Shown piece by piece: positions 1-5,494 of a DNA stretch of 7,565 nucleotides. Source of the DNA: an uncultured Clostridia bacterium. GTDB taxonomy: Bacteria > Bacillota > Clostridia > Christensenellales > Aristaeellaceae. Position 1 is the stretch's first letter, and the number at the start of each line of letters is the position of its first letter. Below the pieces are notes generated by a model. That model saw only the letters and a list, made by a program, of their open reading frames with translations, was not told the DNA's origin and ran no database searches. Both the position numbers and the translations under genes were made by a program. The stretch covers positions 1 through 7,565 of the forward strand of contig CALCTW010000032.1 in assembly GCA_937907055.1 (NCBI GenBank), in the 5' to 3' direction.

Positions 1-729
1 GGTGGGAGCGCCCATGGAGTCAGCGTGCTGGGAGATCAGGTCGCAACCGGAAGCGATCAGAGCTTCGGCAGCAGCCTTTTCTTCCTTCTCATCGTACCAG
101 GAACCGGTGAACTGCACTTCCATGGTCACATCGGGGCAGATGGACTTGGCGCCCAGATAGAAGGAGGTGTAACCGGAGATAACTTCAGCGTAGGTGAAGG
201 CGCCGACATAACCCATCTTGGGATGTTCGCCCTTCAGCTGGCCGTTCTGACGCATTTCTTCCAGCTTCATGCCGGCGGCAACACCAGCCAGGAAGCGGCC
301 TTCATAGATGGAAGCGAAGGCGTTGTGGAAGTTGTTCAGACCGGAGGTGTGAGCCTGGGTGCCGGTGGCGTGGCAGAACTCAACCTCGGGAACTTCGGTA
401 GCAGCCTTCATGAGGTAGGTCTCATGACCGAAGGAATCAGCGAAGATGACGTTGCAGCCTTCATCGACCAGTTCCATCGCGGCTTCATAGACTTCGTTGG
501 ATTCGGGGATGTTCTTCTTGATGATGACCTGATCTTCAGAGAAGCCCATGGCAGCAGCGGCTTCATAGACGCTGTTGATGAAGTTGAGGTCATAAGTGGA
601 GTCTTCATCGTGCAGGGTGATAACGCCCAGCTTGACGGAAGAGTAATCCACGGTTTCGTCAGCGACAGCGAAGCTGACCAGAGACAGGCACATTACCAGC
701 GCCAGGACGAGAGCAACGATCTTCTTCAT
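1..729 (-). CDS. BMP-family ABC transporter substrate-binding protein, C-terminus outside window
   Basis: Substrate-binding protein of the basic membrane protein (BMP/PnrA/Med) family, whose members mostly capture purine nucleosides outside the cell for an ABC importer. The 243 visible codons begin at an ATG at 729, about 8 nt after an AGGAGG ribosome site (738-743). Residues 1-23 form a signal peptide (two Lys, hydrophobic core, likely cut after AVA before Asp-24). There is no convincing lipobox: Cys-14 sits inside the hydrophobic core with Met before it, which is unusual for a family normally anchored as lipoproteins. Family hallmarks are VIFADSFGHE followed by an EVEFCHATG segment, the GRFLAGVAAG segment, the YVGAFTYAEVISGY segment and SGCDLISQHADS near the left edge. 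It lies 57 nt downstream of the xanthine phosphoribosyltransferase gene on the same strand with no terminator between, so the two are probably co-transcribed. The purine ligand is inferred from that neighbour. The open frame continues off the left end. Confidence 0.93.
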   Translation of the reverse strand, partial: MKKIVALVLALVMCLSLVSFAVADETVDYSSVKLGVITLHDEDSTYDLNFINSVYEAAAAMGFSEDQVIIKKNIPESNEVYEAAMELVDEGCNVIFADSFGHETYLMKAATEVPEVEFCHATGTQAHTSGLNNFHNAFASIYEGRFLAGVAAGMKLEEMRQNGQLKGEHPKMGYVGAFTYAEVISGYTSFYLGAKSICPDVTMEVQFTGSWYDEKEEKAAAEALIASGCDLISQHADSMGAPT

Positions 730-786
730 GGAAGATTCCTCCTAAGAAAGTAGAGATGGGAAAAAGAGTTACCGTGTTTATTTGGA

Positions 787-1368
787 TCAATCGTCGTCCC
801 GCAGGATGATGTGACCATCTTCGATGCGATCAACGATTGCCAAAGACTTGAGATGGACGCCCTGCTCACGGAGCGTTTTGCCGCCGTTCTGGAAGCCCTT
901 TTCGACGCCGATACCGACGCCCACGACCGTGGCCCCCAGATCCTCACAGATTTTGGACATGCCATAGACGGCCTGACCATCCGCAAGGAAGTCATCGATG
1001 AGCAGCACGCGGCTGCCGGCGGGAATGTAATTCTTTTCAACACGCATGGAGTAGTGCTTCTTCTTGGTGAAGGAGAAGACCTCCACCGCGGCGGTATTTT
1101 CGGAAAGAACGGCGCTGTCGCTCTTCTTGGCGAAGACAACGGGGATATCCCCCAGCGCGTGCGCGGCGGTAACGGCCATGGCGATACCGGAGGCCTCGAC
1201 CGTGAGGATCAGGGTGGGCTGATCCGCCCGGAACTCTTCAGCAAAGGCTTCGCCCATTTTGAAGAGAAGCGCGGTATCGATGCGGTGATTGAGGAACATA
1301 TCGACCTTGACGATGTCATCCCCGCGCCCTTTACCATCGGTGAGGATCGCCTGCTTGAGTTCTTTCAT
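787..1368 (-). CDS. xpt: Xanthine phosphoribosyltransferase
   Basis: Cytosolic purine-salvage enzyme that joins xanthine to PRPP to give XMP. The 193-residue length matches the Xpt family (about 190), and the order of motifs follows Bacillus Xpt: KVDMFLNHRID near residues 21-31, the TVEASGIA substrate segment (56-63), VVFAKK (77-82), FSFTKKK (98-104), and the PRPP-binding loop VLLIDDFLADGQA (121-133) with its paired Asp residues. A GVGIGVEKGFQ segment (150-160) also fits. The start at 1368 is chosen because a GGAGG lies 5 nt upstream and the protein then begins where known Xpt proteins begin. An in-frame ATG at 1407 would add 13 unlike residues and lies at the predicted transcription start. 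It is the first gene of a likely operon with the BMP transporter gene. A sigma-A promoter is present at 1413-1441, leaving a leader of only about 40 nt, too short for a purine riboswitch. Confidence 0.95.
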   Translation of the reverse strand: MKELKQAILTDGKGRGDDIVKVDMFLNHRIDTALLFKMGEAFAEEFRADQPTLILTVEASGIAMAVTAAHALGDIPVVFAKKSDSAVLSENTAAVEVFSFTKKKHYSMRVEKNYIPAGSRVLLIDDFLADGQAVYGMSKICEDLGATVVGVGIGVEKGFQNGGKTLREQGVHLKSLAIVDRIEDGHIILRDDD

Positions 1369-1412
1369 GGCAGCCTCCAAAAACACGAACATTGAAAAGG
1401 AATACATCCGCT

Positions 1413-1441
1413 ATTATACGCCCAAGAAAGCGAATAATCAA
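1413..1441 (-). promoter_or_regulatory. Sigma-A type promoter of the xpt-BMP operon
   Basis: On the minus strand, TTGATT (1436-1441) and a perfect TATAAT (1413-1418) are separated by exactly 17 bp. Transcription would begin near 1406, about 38 nt before the xpt start codon. Confidence 0.8.
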
Positions 1442-1468
1442 CCCTCCCGACATTTCTTTTTTATTAAA

Positions 1469-1500
1469 TTTGGCATCACAAAGGCCCTCAAAGTGCCAAA
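1469..1500. repeat. Inverted repeat TTTGGCA-N18-TGCCAAA upstream of xpt promoter
   Basis: Perfect 7-bp arms at 1469-1475 and 1494-1500 lie 28 bp upstream of the xpt -35 element, beyond the terminator of the preceding gene. There is no T-run after the repeat on either strand, so it is not a good terminator. It could be a pair of half-sites for a regulator of the purine operon; no regulator can be named. Confidence 0.4.
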
Positions 1501-1532
1501 ATAAAGGAAAACATACGGAAAACACGGCAACA

Positions 1533-1557
1533 GAAAAGCGCCGCGGCAGGGCGGCGC
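1533..1557 (-). terminator. Intrinsic terminator of the 1581-1952 gene
   Basis: On the minus strand, GCGCCGC (1551-1557), a 6-nt loop and GCGGCGC (1538-1544) form a GC-only 7-bp stem followed at once by TTTTCTGTT. It lies 24 nt after the stop codon of the upstream minus-strand gene and separates that gene from xpt. Confidence 0.8.
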
Positions 1558-1580
1558 GGAAGTGAACGGACAGACGACGG

Positions 1581-1952
1581 TCAGCGAAGGGCGGCAGCGC
1601 CCGCGACCAACGAGATCAGGAAACCGGCAATACCGACAGCCGCGAGCACGGTGAAAAAGAGAACACAGTTCTTGATGGTGCGAAGATAGTTCAGCTTGCG
1701 GAAGGTGAGATACTCTTTGGTGTCCGCTTCGGAAAGCGAATTTTCGGAGAGGGTGTAGAACTCCCCCGTCGCCTCCGTGCTGTGATCATAGACATACTGA
1801 TAAACACCCTCAGGAAGCGTGCCGCCATCCTTCAGAAGCCGCGCGTACTCCGCGTTCTGTTCACCGGAGCAGTCGATCCGCTCGATCAACCCATACGCGA
1901 TCCTGTTATCCCGAAGCACATGACACACATCGAGCTTCTTATTTTCGGCCAT
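1581..1952 (-). CDS. Uncharacterised small protein with one C-terminal membrane helix
   Basis: I do not recognise this 123-residue protein. The start at 1952 (MAENKKLDV) has a GAGGAGG ribosome site at the right distance; an in-frame ATG six codons earlier overlaps that site and is rejected. The first about 95 residues are soluble and charged, with two Cys (in DVCHVL and RIDCSGE), a GVYQYVYDHS segment and an ENSLSEADTKEYLTFRKL stretch. Residues about 96-120 (VLFFTVLAAVGIAGFLISLV) form a single hydrophobic helix, and only a few residues follow. This looks like a tail-anchored protein with the N-terminal domain probably in the cytoplasm. It is monocistronic: own promoter at 1997-2025, own terminator at 1533-1557, and divergent from the flavoprotein gene at 2183. 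No function is proposed. Confidence 0.75.
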   Translation of the reverse strand: MAENKKLDVCHVLRDNRIAYGLIERIDCSGEQNAEYARLLKDGGTLPEGVYQYVYDHSTEATGEFYTLSENSLSEADTKEYLTFRKLNYLRTIKNCVLFFTVLAAVGIAGFLISLVAGAAALR

Positions 1953-1996
1953 AGAAGATATCCTCCTCAATATGTTATTGTAGATCTGTTGGGATC

Positions 1997-2025
1997 ATTT
2001 TACCGCGAACAAGACACCGATTCAA
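1997..2025 (-). promoter_or_regulatory. Promoter of the small membrane protein gene
   Basis: On the minus strand, TTGAAT (2020-2025) and TAAAAT (1997-2002) are spaced 17 bp, about 45 nt before the start codon at 1952. Confidence 0.65.
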
Positions 2026-2088
2026 GGAAAACAGGCGCGGAGCCGTCTGACCGGCCCGGAATGAAGACAACAGATGCCGATATCCCGG

Positions 2089-2118
2089 TTGCCTGTCCCC
2101 CTCAAACCATGCTATAAT
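2089..2118 (+). promoter_or_regulatory. Promoter of the flavoprotein gene, extended -10
   Basis: TTGCCT (2089-2094), 18 bp, then a perfect TATAAT (2113-2118) preceded by TG at 2110-2111, giving an extended -10. Transcription would start near 2125, about 58 nt before the ATG at 2183. Confidence 0.7.
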
Positions 2119-2182
2119 ACATATAACCAAAGGGCAAAGCGAAAAAGTGCCCAAAGAAACAAAAACAAAGAAAGAGGCAAAA

Positions 2183-2749
2183 ATGAAAGTAGCAGTATTA
2201 TGGTCCAGCCCCAATACGGACGGGCTGACGAACACCGCCGCGAACCAGATGATGAAGGGCCTGAAGGACGCCGGCGCGGAAGTGACGGAAATCAAAATGA
2301 ACAAAATGAAGCTGCAGCACTGCGCCGCGTGCGGAAATGGCTGGGGCACCTGCAGAACACAGGGACAATGCGCGCTGAAGGATGACTTTGAGAGCATTTA
2401 CAATGTGCTGAAGGAATCGGACGGGATCGTGCTGGTATCCGCGGTATACTGGTCCGGCATGACGGAGTGCATGAAGGCCTTCATCGACCGTCTGCGCCGC
2501 TGTGAGGCAGCCTGCGCGCACACGCTGGCGGAAAAGCGGTGTGTGCTGATCGCCTGCGCGGGCGGCACCGGACGCGGAACGCTGGAATGCCTGCATGACA
2601 TGGAACTGGCGCTGACCCACATGAACATGCGCGCTTATGACCGCATCCCCGTGGTGCGCTATAACGCCGAATATATGCTGCCCGCGCTGGAGCAGGCCGG
2701 CCGCACCTATGCGGAGCGGCTGGAGAATGGATTCAATATGTATTATTGA
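2183..2749 (+). CDS. Flavodoxin-family NAD(P)H:FMN oxidoreductase with cysteine cluster
   Basis: A 188-residue flavodoxin-fold protein of the NADPH-dependent FMN reductase / iron-sulfur flavoprotein group, expected to bind FMN and carry electrons in the cytoplasm. After the first strand (MKVAVLW) comes the FMN phosphate loop SSPNTDGLTNT (8-18). Four cysteines lie at 47, 50, 57 and 63 (CxxC, six residues, C, five residues, C), just before KDDF (66-69), the place where iron-sulfur flavoproteins carry cluster ligands. The spacing differs from the classic CX2CX2CX4-7C pattern, so cluster binding is only possible. The segment SAVYWSGMTECMKAFIDRLRR (86-106) is the usual second FMN-contact region of the family. 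The start at 2183 follows a GAGG 5 nt upstream; a GTG at 2147 would add 12 mostly Lys/Thr/Glu residues before the first beta strand and is unlikely. It has its own promoter and stands alone. Substrate unknown. Confidence 0.9.
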   Translation: MKVAVLWSSPNTDGLTNTAANQMMKGLKDAGAEVTEIKMNKMKLQHCAACGNGWGTCRTQGQCALKDDFESIYNVLKESDGIVLVSAVYWSGMTECMKAFIDRLRRCEAACAHTLAEKRCVLIACAGGTGRGTLECLHDMELALTHMNMRAYDRIPVVRYNAEYMLPALEQAGRTYAERLENGFNMYY

Positions 2750-2886
2750 GCGTGGCGAAGGGCAGCGATGGGCTTTCCGGTACTGATATGTGTCGGAGAT
2801 GAACGATTTCGTGATACTTTTTCTGATTCATCATTTGATTCGGGAGACAGAAATGAGTAGATTTGATCAGTTGCCATCGTCCCGCA

Positions 2887-2921
2887 AAGAGTCCATCGAA
2901 GATGATGGACTCTTCTTTATT
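2887..2921 (+). terminator. Intrinsic terminator downstream of the flavoprotein gene
   Basis: AAGAGTCCATC (2887-2897) and GATGGACTCTT (2904-2914) form a perfect 11-bp stem with a 6-nt loop, followed by CTTTATT. It lies 137 nt after the stop at 2749. I see no gene in 2750-2886. On the minus strand only three Ts follow the stem, so termination is mainly for plus-strand transcripts. Confidence 0.75.
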
Positions 2922-2982
2922 GTTGTCATAAGTTCTTATGAAGTTCATCAAAGTCAATGAAAGATGTAAGCAAAAACTGATT

Positions 2983-3099
2983 GAACCCACATTTTGCTAC
3001 ACCTATAATCTTTCATAGTGAGAATCCACTTTTGAATCCACTTTGTCTTGATGAGAATCCACCTTCGTCCACCTATCATCCCCCAAAGAATCCACTTTT
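2983..3099. repeat. Cluster of short direct repeats, GAATCCAC core
   Basis: GAATCCACTTT starts at 3022, 3034 and 3088, with a variant GAATCCACCTT at 3055 and a weaker GAACCCACATTTT at 2983. Distances between starts are 39, 12, 21 and 33 nt, all multiples of three. All copies point the same way. The rest of 2916-3130 is AT-rich with no credible gene; frames through the repeats on either strand lack a ribosome site or run through the neighbouring hairpin. Confidence 0.55.
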
Positions 3100-3126
3100 C
3101 AGGCGAGAAAAAGGCAAAAAGGCAGA

Positions 3127-3162
3127 AAGAAAAGAGGAATGGAATTCACACTCCATTCCTCT
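3127..3162 (-). terminator. Intrinsic terminator for minus-strand transcripts
   Basis: AGAGGAATGGA (3133-3143) and TCCATTCCTCT (3152-3162) form a perfect 11-bp stem with an 8-nt loop. On the minus strand it is followed by a T-rich tail (TTTCTTTCTGCC, then TTTTT). It lies just after the rubrerythrin tail that ends at 3187 and would end transcripts of the minus-strand genes to its right. Confidence 0.75.
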
Positions 3163-3186
3163 GAAACCCTTGAAATATAATCTTTT

Positions 3187-3213
3187 TTACTTGCCGAAGT
3201 AGCGGTTCAGCAG
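3187..3213 (-). pseudogene. Rubrerythrin 3'-end remnant (eight codons plus stop)
   Basis: The minus strand reads LLNRYFGK and stop (TAA at 3187-3189), the typical C-terminus of clostridial rubrerythrins. Over 29 nt (3187-3215) it matches the second remnant starting at 3467 at 25 positions, including an identical run of 14. Upstream of 3213 the frame loses similarity. Either a deleted tandem rubrerythrin copy or a recombination scar. The match is short, hence moderate confidence. Confidence 0.5.
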
Positions 3214-3443
3214 ACAATTATTACCCCAAACGAGGGAAATTCTACTTGACGAACTGCCAGTAGTCTTCCACCATGTGGTTTTCTTCCTGCCACCATGTGG
3301 TTTTCTTCCTGCCACCAATGGCATTTCTGCACGACCTCGTCATCCGACATGTCCTCAACGGATTTCAAATGGTAACGAAATACACGGTGATGCTTGAAGT
3401 ACGCCCTGGCAACCTCTGCATAATCCTTCGTTGTGCTGTTCAC
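3207..3443 (-). pseudogene. Small unrecognised gene, frameshifted by a 22-bp tandem duplication
   Basis: The gene starts with GTG at 3443 behind a GAGGATC ribosome site and lies 23 nt downstream of the rubrerythrin stop (3467-3469), so the two probably formed an operon. The reading frame (NSTTKDYAEVARAYFKHH...) is intact up to QEENHMV. There a 22-bp unit present twice in tandem (3268-3311) shifts the frame, giving a Gly/Arg-rich tail that ends at 3207. Removing one unit restores a 59-residue protein ending EDYWQFVK with a TAG at 3242-3244, exactly 60 codons. The restored C-terminus is rich in Trp, His and acidic residues (CHWWQEENHMVEDYWQF). I do not recognise the family. As it stands, the gene encodes a 78-residue altered form, if it is expressed at all. 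Confidence 0.65.
3268..3311. repeat. Exact 22-bp tandem duplication
   Basis: The unit CCACCATGTGGTTTTCTTCC plus TG occurs at 3268-3289 and again at 3290-3311 without a mismatch; CCACCA at 3312-3317 begins a third copy. This short flanking identity suits slipped-strand duplication. Since 22 is not a multiple of three, it disrupts the small minus-strand gene. Confidence 0.9.
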
Positions 3444-3466
3444 AGTTTGATCCTCATGAACGACAA

Positions 3467-3562
3467 TTACTTGCCGAAGTGACGCTCCAGCAGACCCTTG
3501 AGCGCCTTGCCGTGACGGGCTTCATCACGGGCCATTTCATGCACCGTGTCATGGATGGCATC
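3467..3562 (-). pseudogene. Rubrerythrin C-terminal fragment
   Basis: The minus strand encodes DAIHDTVHEMARDEARHGKA, then LKGLLERHFGK and a TAA at 3467-3469: 31 codons matching the end of the ferritin-like domain of clostridial rubrerythrin-family peroxidases. The EMARDEARHG segment carries the conserved Glu and E..H iron-ligand pattern of the last helix. A whole gene would be about 180 codons. Upstream of 3562 the frame gives unrelated residues and soon a stop, so the 5' four-fifths are missing. No start codon or ribosome site remains. The abrupt loss of similarity next to the anti-sigma gene suggests interruption by inserted DNA or a deletion. Confidence 0.75.
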
Positions 3563-3590
3563 AGAAATACATAGGTCGCTGTTTCATCTC

Positions 3591-4793
3591 TTACTTAACT
3601 ACTTTCAAGATAATGCCTTCCAATGTGGTAAAATCGGGCGCATCTGCTTCATCCCACATGGTATAAAGATACACAGTCATGTTTTGGGGCAACGTGCCAG
3701 TGCCGTTGAAGGACAGCGAGAAGCTGGTGCGGTCATTCAACGAGACGCCTCCGTGAGGCCGGAATTTGTTGCCGTTTTCATCAATGGCAATCGCTTCTAC
3801 CCAGCAGTCGCGTTCATCCGTTCCTTCAGATGCAGCATTCAGGAACGTGTTGATTGGAGCGTCACATTCGATCGTCATCACAGATGCCATAGGGCTCGCT
3901 TCAGCAGTAATCGTGCAGGAAGTACCGTTTATGGTTCCCGTGCCGGCATACTTCTTGCTTTCACCATTGCGCGGGATTGTGGCAGTCATCGTGCCAATAT
4001 CCTCGCGTTCGGTGCGCCAATAGCAGTTGGTTCCATCAAACCAGTAGTACACAATCTCTTGCTTTACACCGATGTTCACCTTGAGTTCCTGGCGAGTGCG
4101 AATTGCATCGGGAAGGGGACATTCGAATTCACGCATCTCACAGAACTCACGGTTTTCGTTGTAAGCTGGAGAGGCAGAATCGGGATAAATGTCAATGCCG
4201 TCATCGGTGAGGGTGTGATCGCTGGTATACACGGATACTTTTCGATATCCGTAAGGTGTGCCAGCTTCCAAGGCCTGATTCCATGCACGAAGGATGTCGA
4301 TGCCCGGTTCGTTTTCAGAAAGGACTGCCACAAGAACCTCGGCATTGCCACTGGTCATGAGCGTAAGTTCGGCTTCCGTGGGCTTGTATTCCGTTACATT
4401 CTGGCCCTGTGTAATACGGTAAGCCAGATTCAGCGAAAGTCCGTCGAAGTACGCGCTATCAATGGAGGCCGTGGCTGTTCCAAGCTGAGGATGCTCTACC
4501 AGAGCAGGTTCAGTCACAGTCAGCGTAGCATACGGTGCGACAGCGTTATATCGTTCGTCACGTTCTCCAAAGAAATGGAATAGATTGAGGTGTTCAGCAA
4601 TTGCAACGGTGGCCATCAGCATGACGGCGACAATCGCAAACACCAGCGTCTTTGAAATTGTTCGTTTCATAGGTTGTGCTTCCTTCCTTTCTGCGTTAAT
4701 CGCAGTCCGGATGCGCATACGACGCTGTTCGGAAGCAGCCAGCCCGGAAAGGCGTCTGTTGACCCGATCCTGAACTTCCTTTTCATTGATCAT
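3591..4793 (-). CDS. Membrane-anchored anti-sigma factor, DUF4179-like
   Basis: Probable anti-sigma factor for the ECF sigma factor encoded just upstream. The 400-residue protein has a short charged N-terminal cytoplasmic segment (1-45, rich in Arg/Glu/Ala, suited to holding the sigma factor), one membrane helix (about 48-66, LVFAIVAVMLMATVAIA) and an extracytoplasmic domain of about 330 residues, mostly beta-prone. It lacks the HxxxCxxC zinc motif of ZAS anti-sigma factors. The DUF4179-like assignment rests on layout and general resemblance, not on a diagnostic motif. Its ATG lies within the last codons of the sigma gene (11-nt overlap), a typical sign of translational coupling. A second possible start lies at Met-42 (4670): a GGAAG lies 8 nt before it and the product would begin with a signal-peptide-like MKRTISK plus hydrophobic core ending AIA. 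Transcripts probably run on to the terminator at 3133-3162. Confidence 0.8.
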   Translation of the reverse strand: MINEKEVQDRVNRRLSGLAASEQRRMRIRTAINAERKEAQPMKRTISKTLVFAIVAVMLMATVAIAEHLNLFHFFGERDERYNAVAPYATLTVTEPALVEHPQLGTATASIDSAYFDGLSLNLAYRITQGQNVTEYKPTEAELTLMTSGNAEVLVAVLSENEPGIDILRAWNQALEAGTPYGYRKVSVYTSDHTLTDDGIDIYPDSASPAYNENREFCEMREFECPLPDAIRTRQELKVNIGVKQEIVYYWFDGTNCYWRTEREDIGTMTATIPRNGESKKYAGTGTINGTSCTITAEASPMASVMTIECDAPINTFLNAASEGTDERDCWVEAIAIDENGNKFRPHGGVSLNDRTSFSLSFNGTGTLPQNMTVYLYTMWDEADAPDFTTLEGIILKVVK

Positions 4794-5289
4794 AGTACCA
4801 TTCCTCCAAGCTGCTTTTTAGTAAGCGTTCTGCTTTATCCAGACGGTAGTGAACTGTTCTGCGGGAAATGTGAAGCACCTCGGCAACTTCCTGAACAGTA
4901 AGGCTCTGGAAGTAACGGAGGGTGATCACTTGCCGCAAACCAGCGGGCAATGAAAGGATTGCGTTGGTCATGGCATCATCGGGCAGCTCGAAGGGAACAG
5001 CGGGTTCCGGCAGATCATCCATATTCACGCGGCGGTCAATATGGATAAACCATTTGCTTCGTTGAAGATCACGGCAGGTGTTTACAGCGATCCGCATTAG
5101 CCAAGTCTTTTCACTGGCTTCCTTGCGGTAATTGTCGTAAGACCGCCATGCCTTCACGAATGTGTCCTGCACAGCGTCTTCTGCCAGTGCGGTGTCACGA
5201 AGAAGCAGATAGCAGGTGCGCAGTAGTGGTACCTCCCACTGCGCCATCGCCTGCTCCAGCCAGAAATCGCGTTCAGTCCGATGTTCCAT
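4783..5289 (-). CDS. ECF-subfamily RNA polymerase sigma factor
   Basis: A 168-residue sigma-70 family factor of the ECF type, made of regions 2 and 4 only. Region 2 is visible in LLRDTALAEDAVQDTFVKAW followed by the SEKTWLMRIAVNTCRDLQR segment, which contacts core polymerase and the -10 element. Region 4 is visible in LSLPAGLRQVITLRYFQSLT and the helix-turn-helix VQEVAEVLHISRRTVHYRLDKA, which reads the -35 element. The start at 5289 (MEHRTERDF) is chosen because AGGAGG lies 9 nt upstream; a GTG at 5343 would add 18 residues without a good ribosome site. The last codons overlap the anti-sigma gene. The gene is transcribed divergently from the ImmA-like regulator at 5529. The signal sensed and target genes cannot be told from the sequence. 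Confidence 0.93.
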   Translation of the reverse strand: MEHRTERDFWLEQAMAQWEVPLLRTCYLLLRDTALAEDAVQDTFVKAWRSYDNYRKEASEKTWLMRIAVNTCRDLQRSKWFIHIDRRVNMDDLPEPAVPFELPDDAMTNAILSLPAGLRQVITLRYFQSLTVQEVAEVLHISRRTVHYRLDKAERLLKSSLEEWYYDQ

Positions 5290-5366
5290 GTACTCCAACC
5301 TCCTTTCATTATTACTGACGAAGGAAATGCAGAAAGTGTGCAACAGAAAATCAATATTCTGAGTAT

Positions 5367-5395
5367 ATTATAGCACATATCTTTTTGCTTTGGAC
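5367..5395 (-). promoter_or_regulatory. Promoter of the sigma/anti-sigma operon, extended -10
   Basis: On the minus strand a perfect TATAAT (5367-5372) is preceded by TGC, an extended -10. The hexamer 17 bp upstream (GTCCAA, 5390-5395) is a poor -35. Transcription would begin near 5360, leaving a leader of about 70 nt. Confidence 0.6.
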
Positions 5396-5409
5396 GAAGT
5401 GTCATACAT

Positions 5410-5494
5410 TTGCTTCAACAAAGCTATTCGAAATAAGGTCACTACTGAAAATCACTTGAATGTGGATTGTAAAAATGCTATAATTTTGAAGCAA
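5410..5494. repeat. Inverted TTGCTTCAA / TTGAAGCAA pair between divergent promoters
   Basis: TTGCTTCAA (5410-5418) and its exact complement TTGAAGCAA (5486-5494) lie 67 bp apart. The first is just upstream of the sigma promoter; the second begins two bases after the -10 of the ImmA-like gene, overlapping its transcription start. They could be paired operator half-sites, possibly bound by the ImmA-like protein's own N-terminal domain. Confidence 0.35.
5456..5484 (+). promoter_or_regulatory. Promoter of the ImmA/IrrE-toxin operon
   Basis: TTGAAT (5456-5461), exactly 17 bp, then TATAAT (5479-5484) with an extended TG at 5476-5477. Transcription would begin near 5491, about 38 nt before the ATG at 5529. 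Confidence 0.8.

Noticed and set aside
25..753. 242-codon open frame on the plus strand opposite the BMP gene
   Set aside because: It is antisense to a gene with clear family motifs, ribosome site and signal peptide. Its own composition (Gly/Val/His-rich) is typical of a complementary-strand frame.
811..1395. 194-codon open frame on the plus strand opposite xpt
   Set aside because: It mirrors the Xpt coding frame, and the minus-strand product has all Xpt motifs.
1369..1412. Purine riboswitch in front of xpt
   Set aside because: The transcribed leader is about 40 nt and does not contain the conserved core or paired helices of a purine aptamer.
1469..1500. Intrinsic terminator at the TTTGGCA inverted repeat
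   Set aside because: The loop is 18 nt and no T-run follows on either strand. The real terminator of the upstream gene is at 1533-1557.
2799..2957. Short plus-strand frame of 52 codons (MNDFVILFLIHH...) after the flavoprotein gene
   Set aside because: The only GGAG is directly against the ATG, which is too close. The frame runs through the perfect terminator hairpin at 2887-2914.
2983..3099. CRISPR array
   Set aside because: Repeats are only about 11 bp, with irregular spacing (12-39 nt) and no cas genes nearby.
2981..3202. 73-codon plus-strand frame through the repeat cluster (ENPLF-like repeats)
   Set aside because: No ribosome site; it crosses a strong terminator hairpin and the antisense of the rubrerythrin tail. 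The repeated residues simply reflect the DNA repeats.
3546..4583. 345-codon open frame on the plus strand opposite the anti-sigma gene
   Set aside because: No ribosome site or recognisable motif. The minus-strand gene overlaps its sigma partner in the standard way and has a clear membrane helix.
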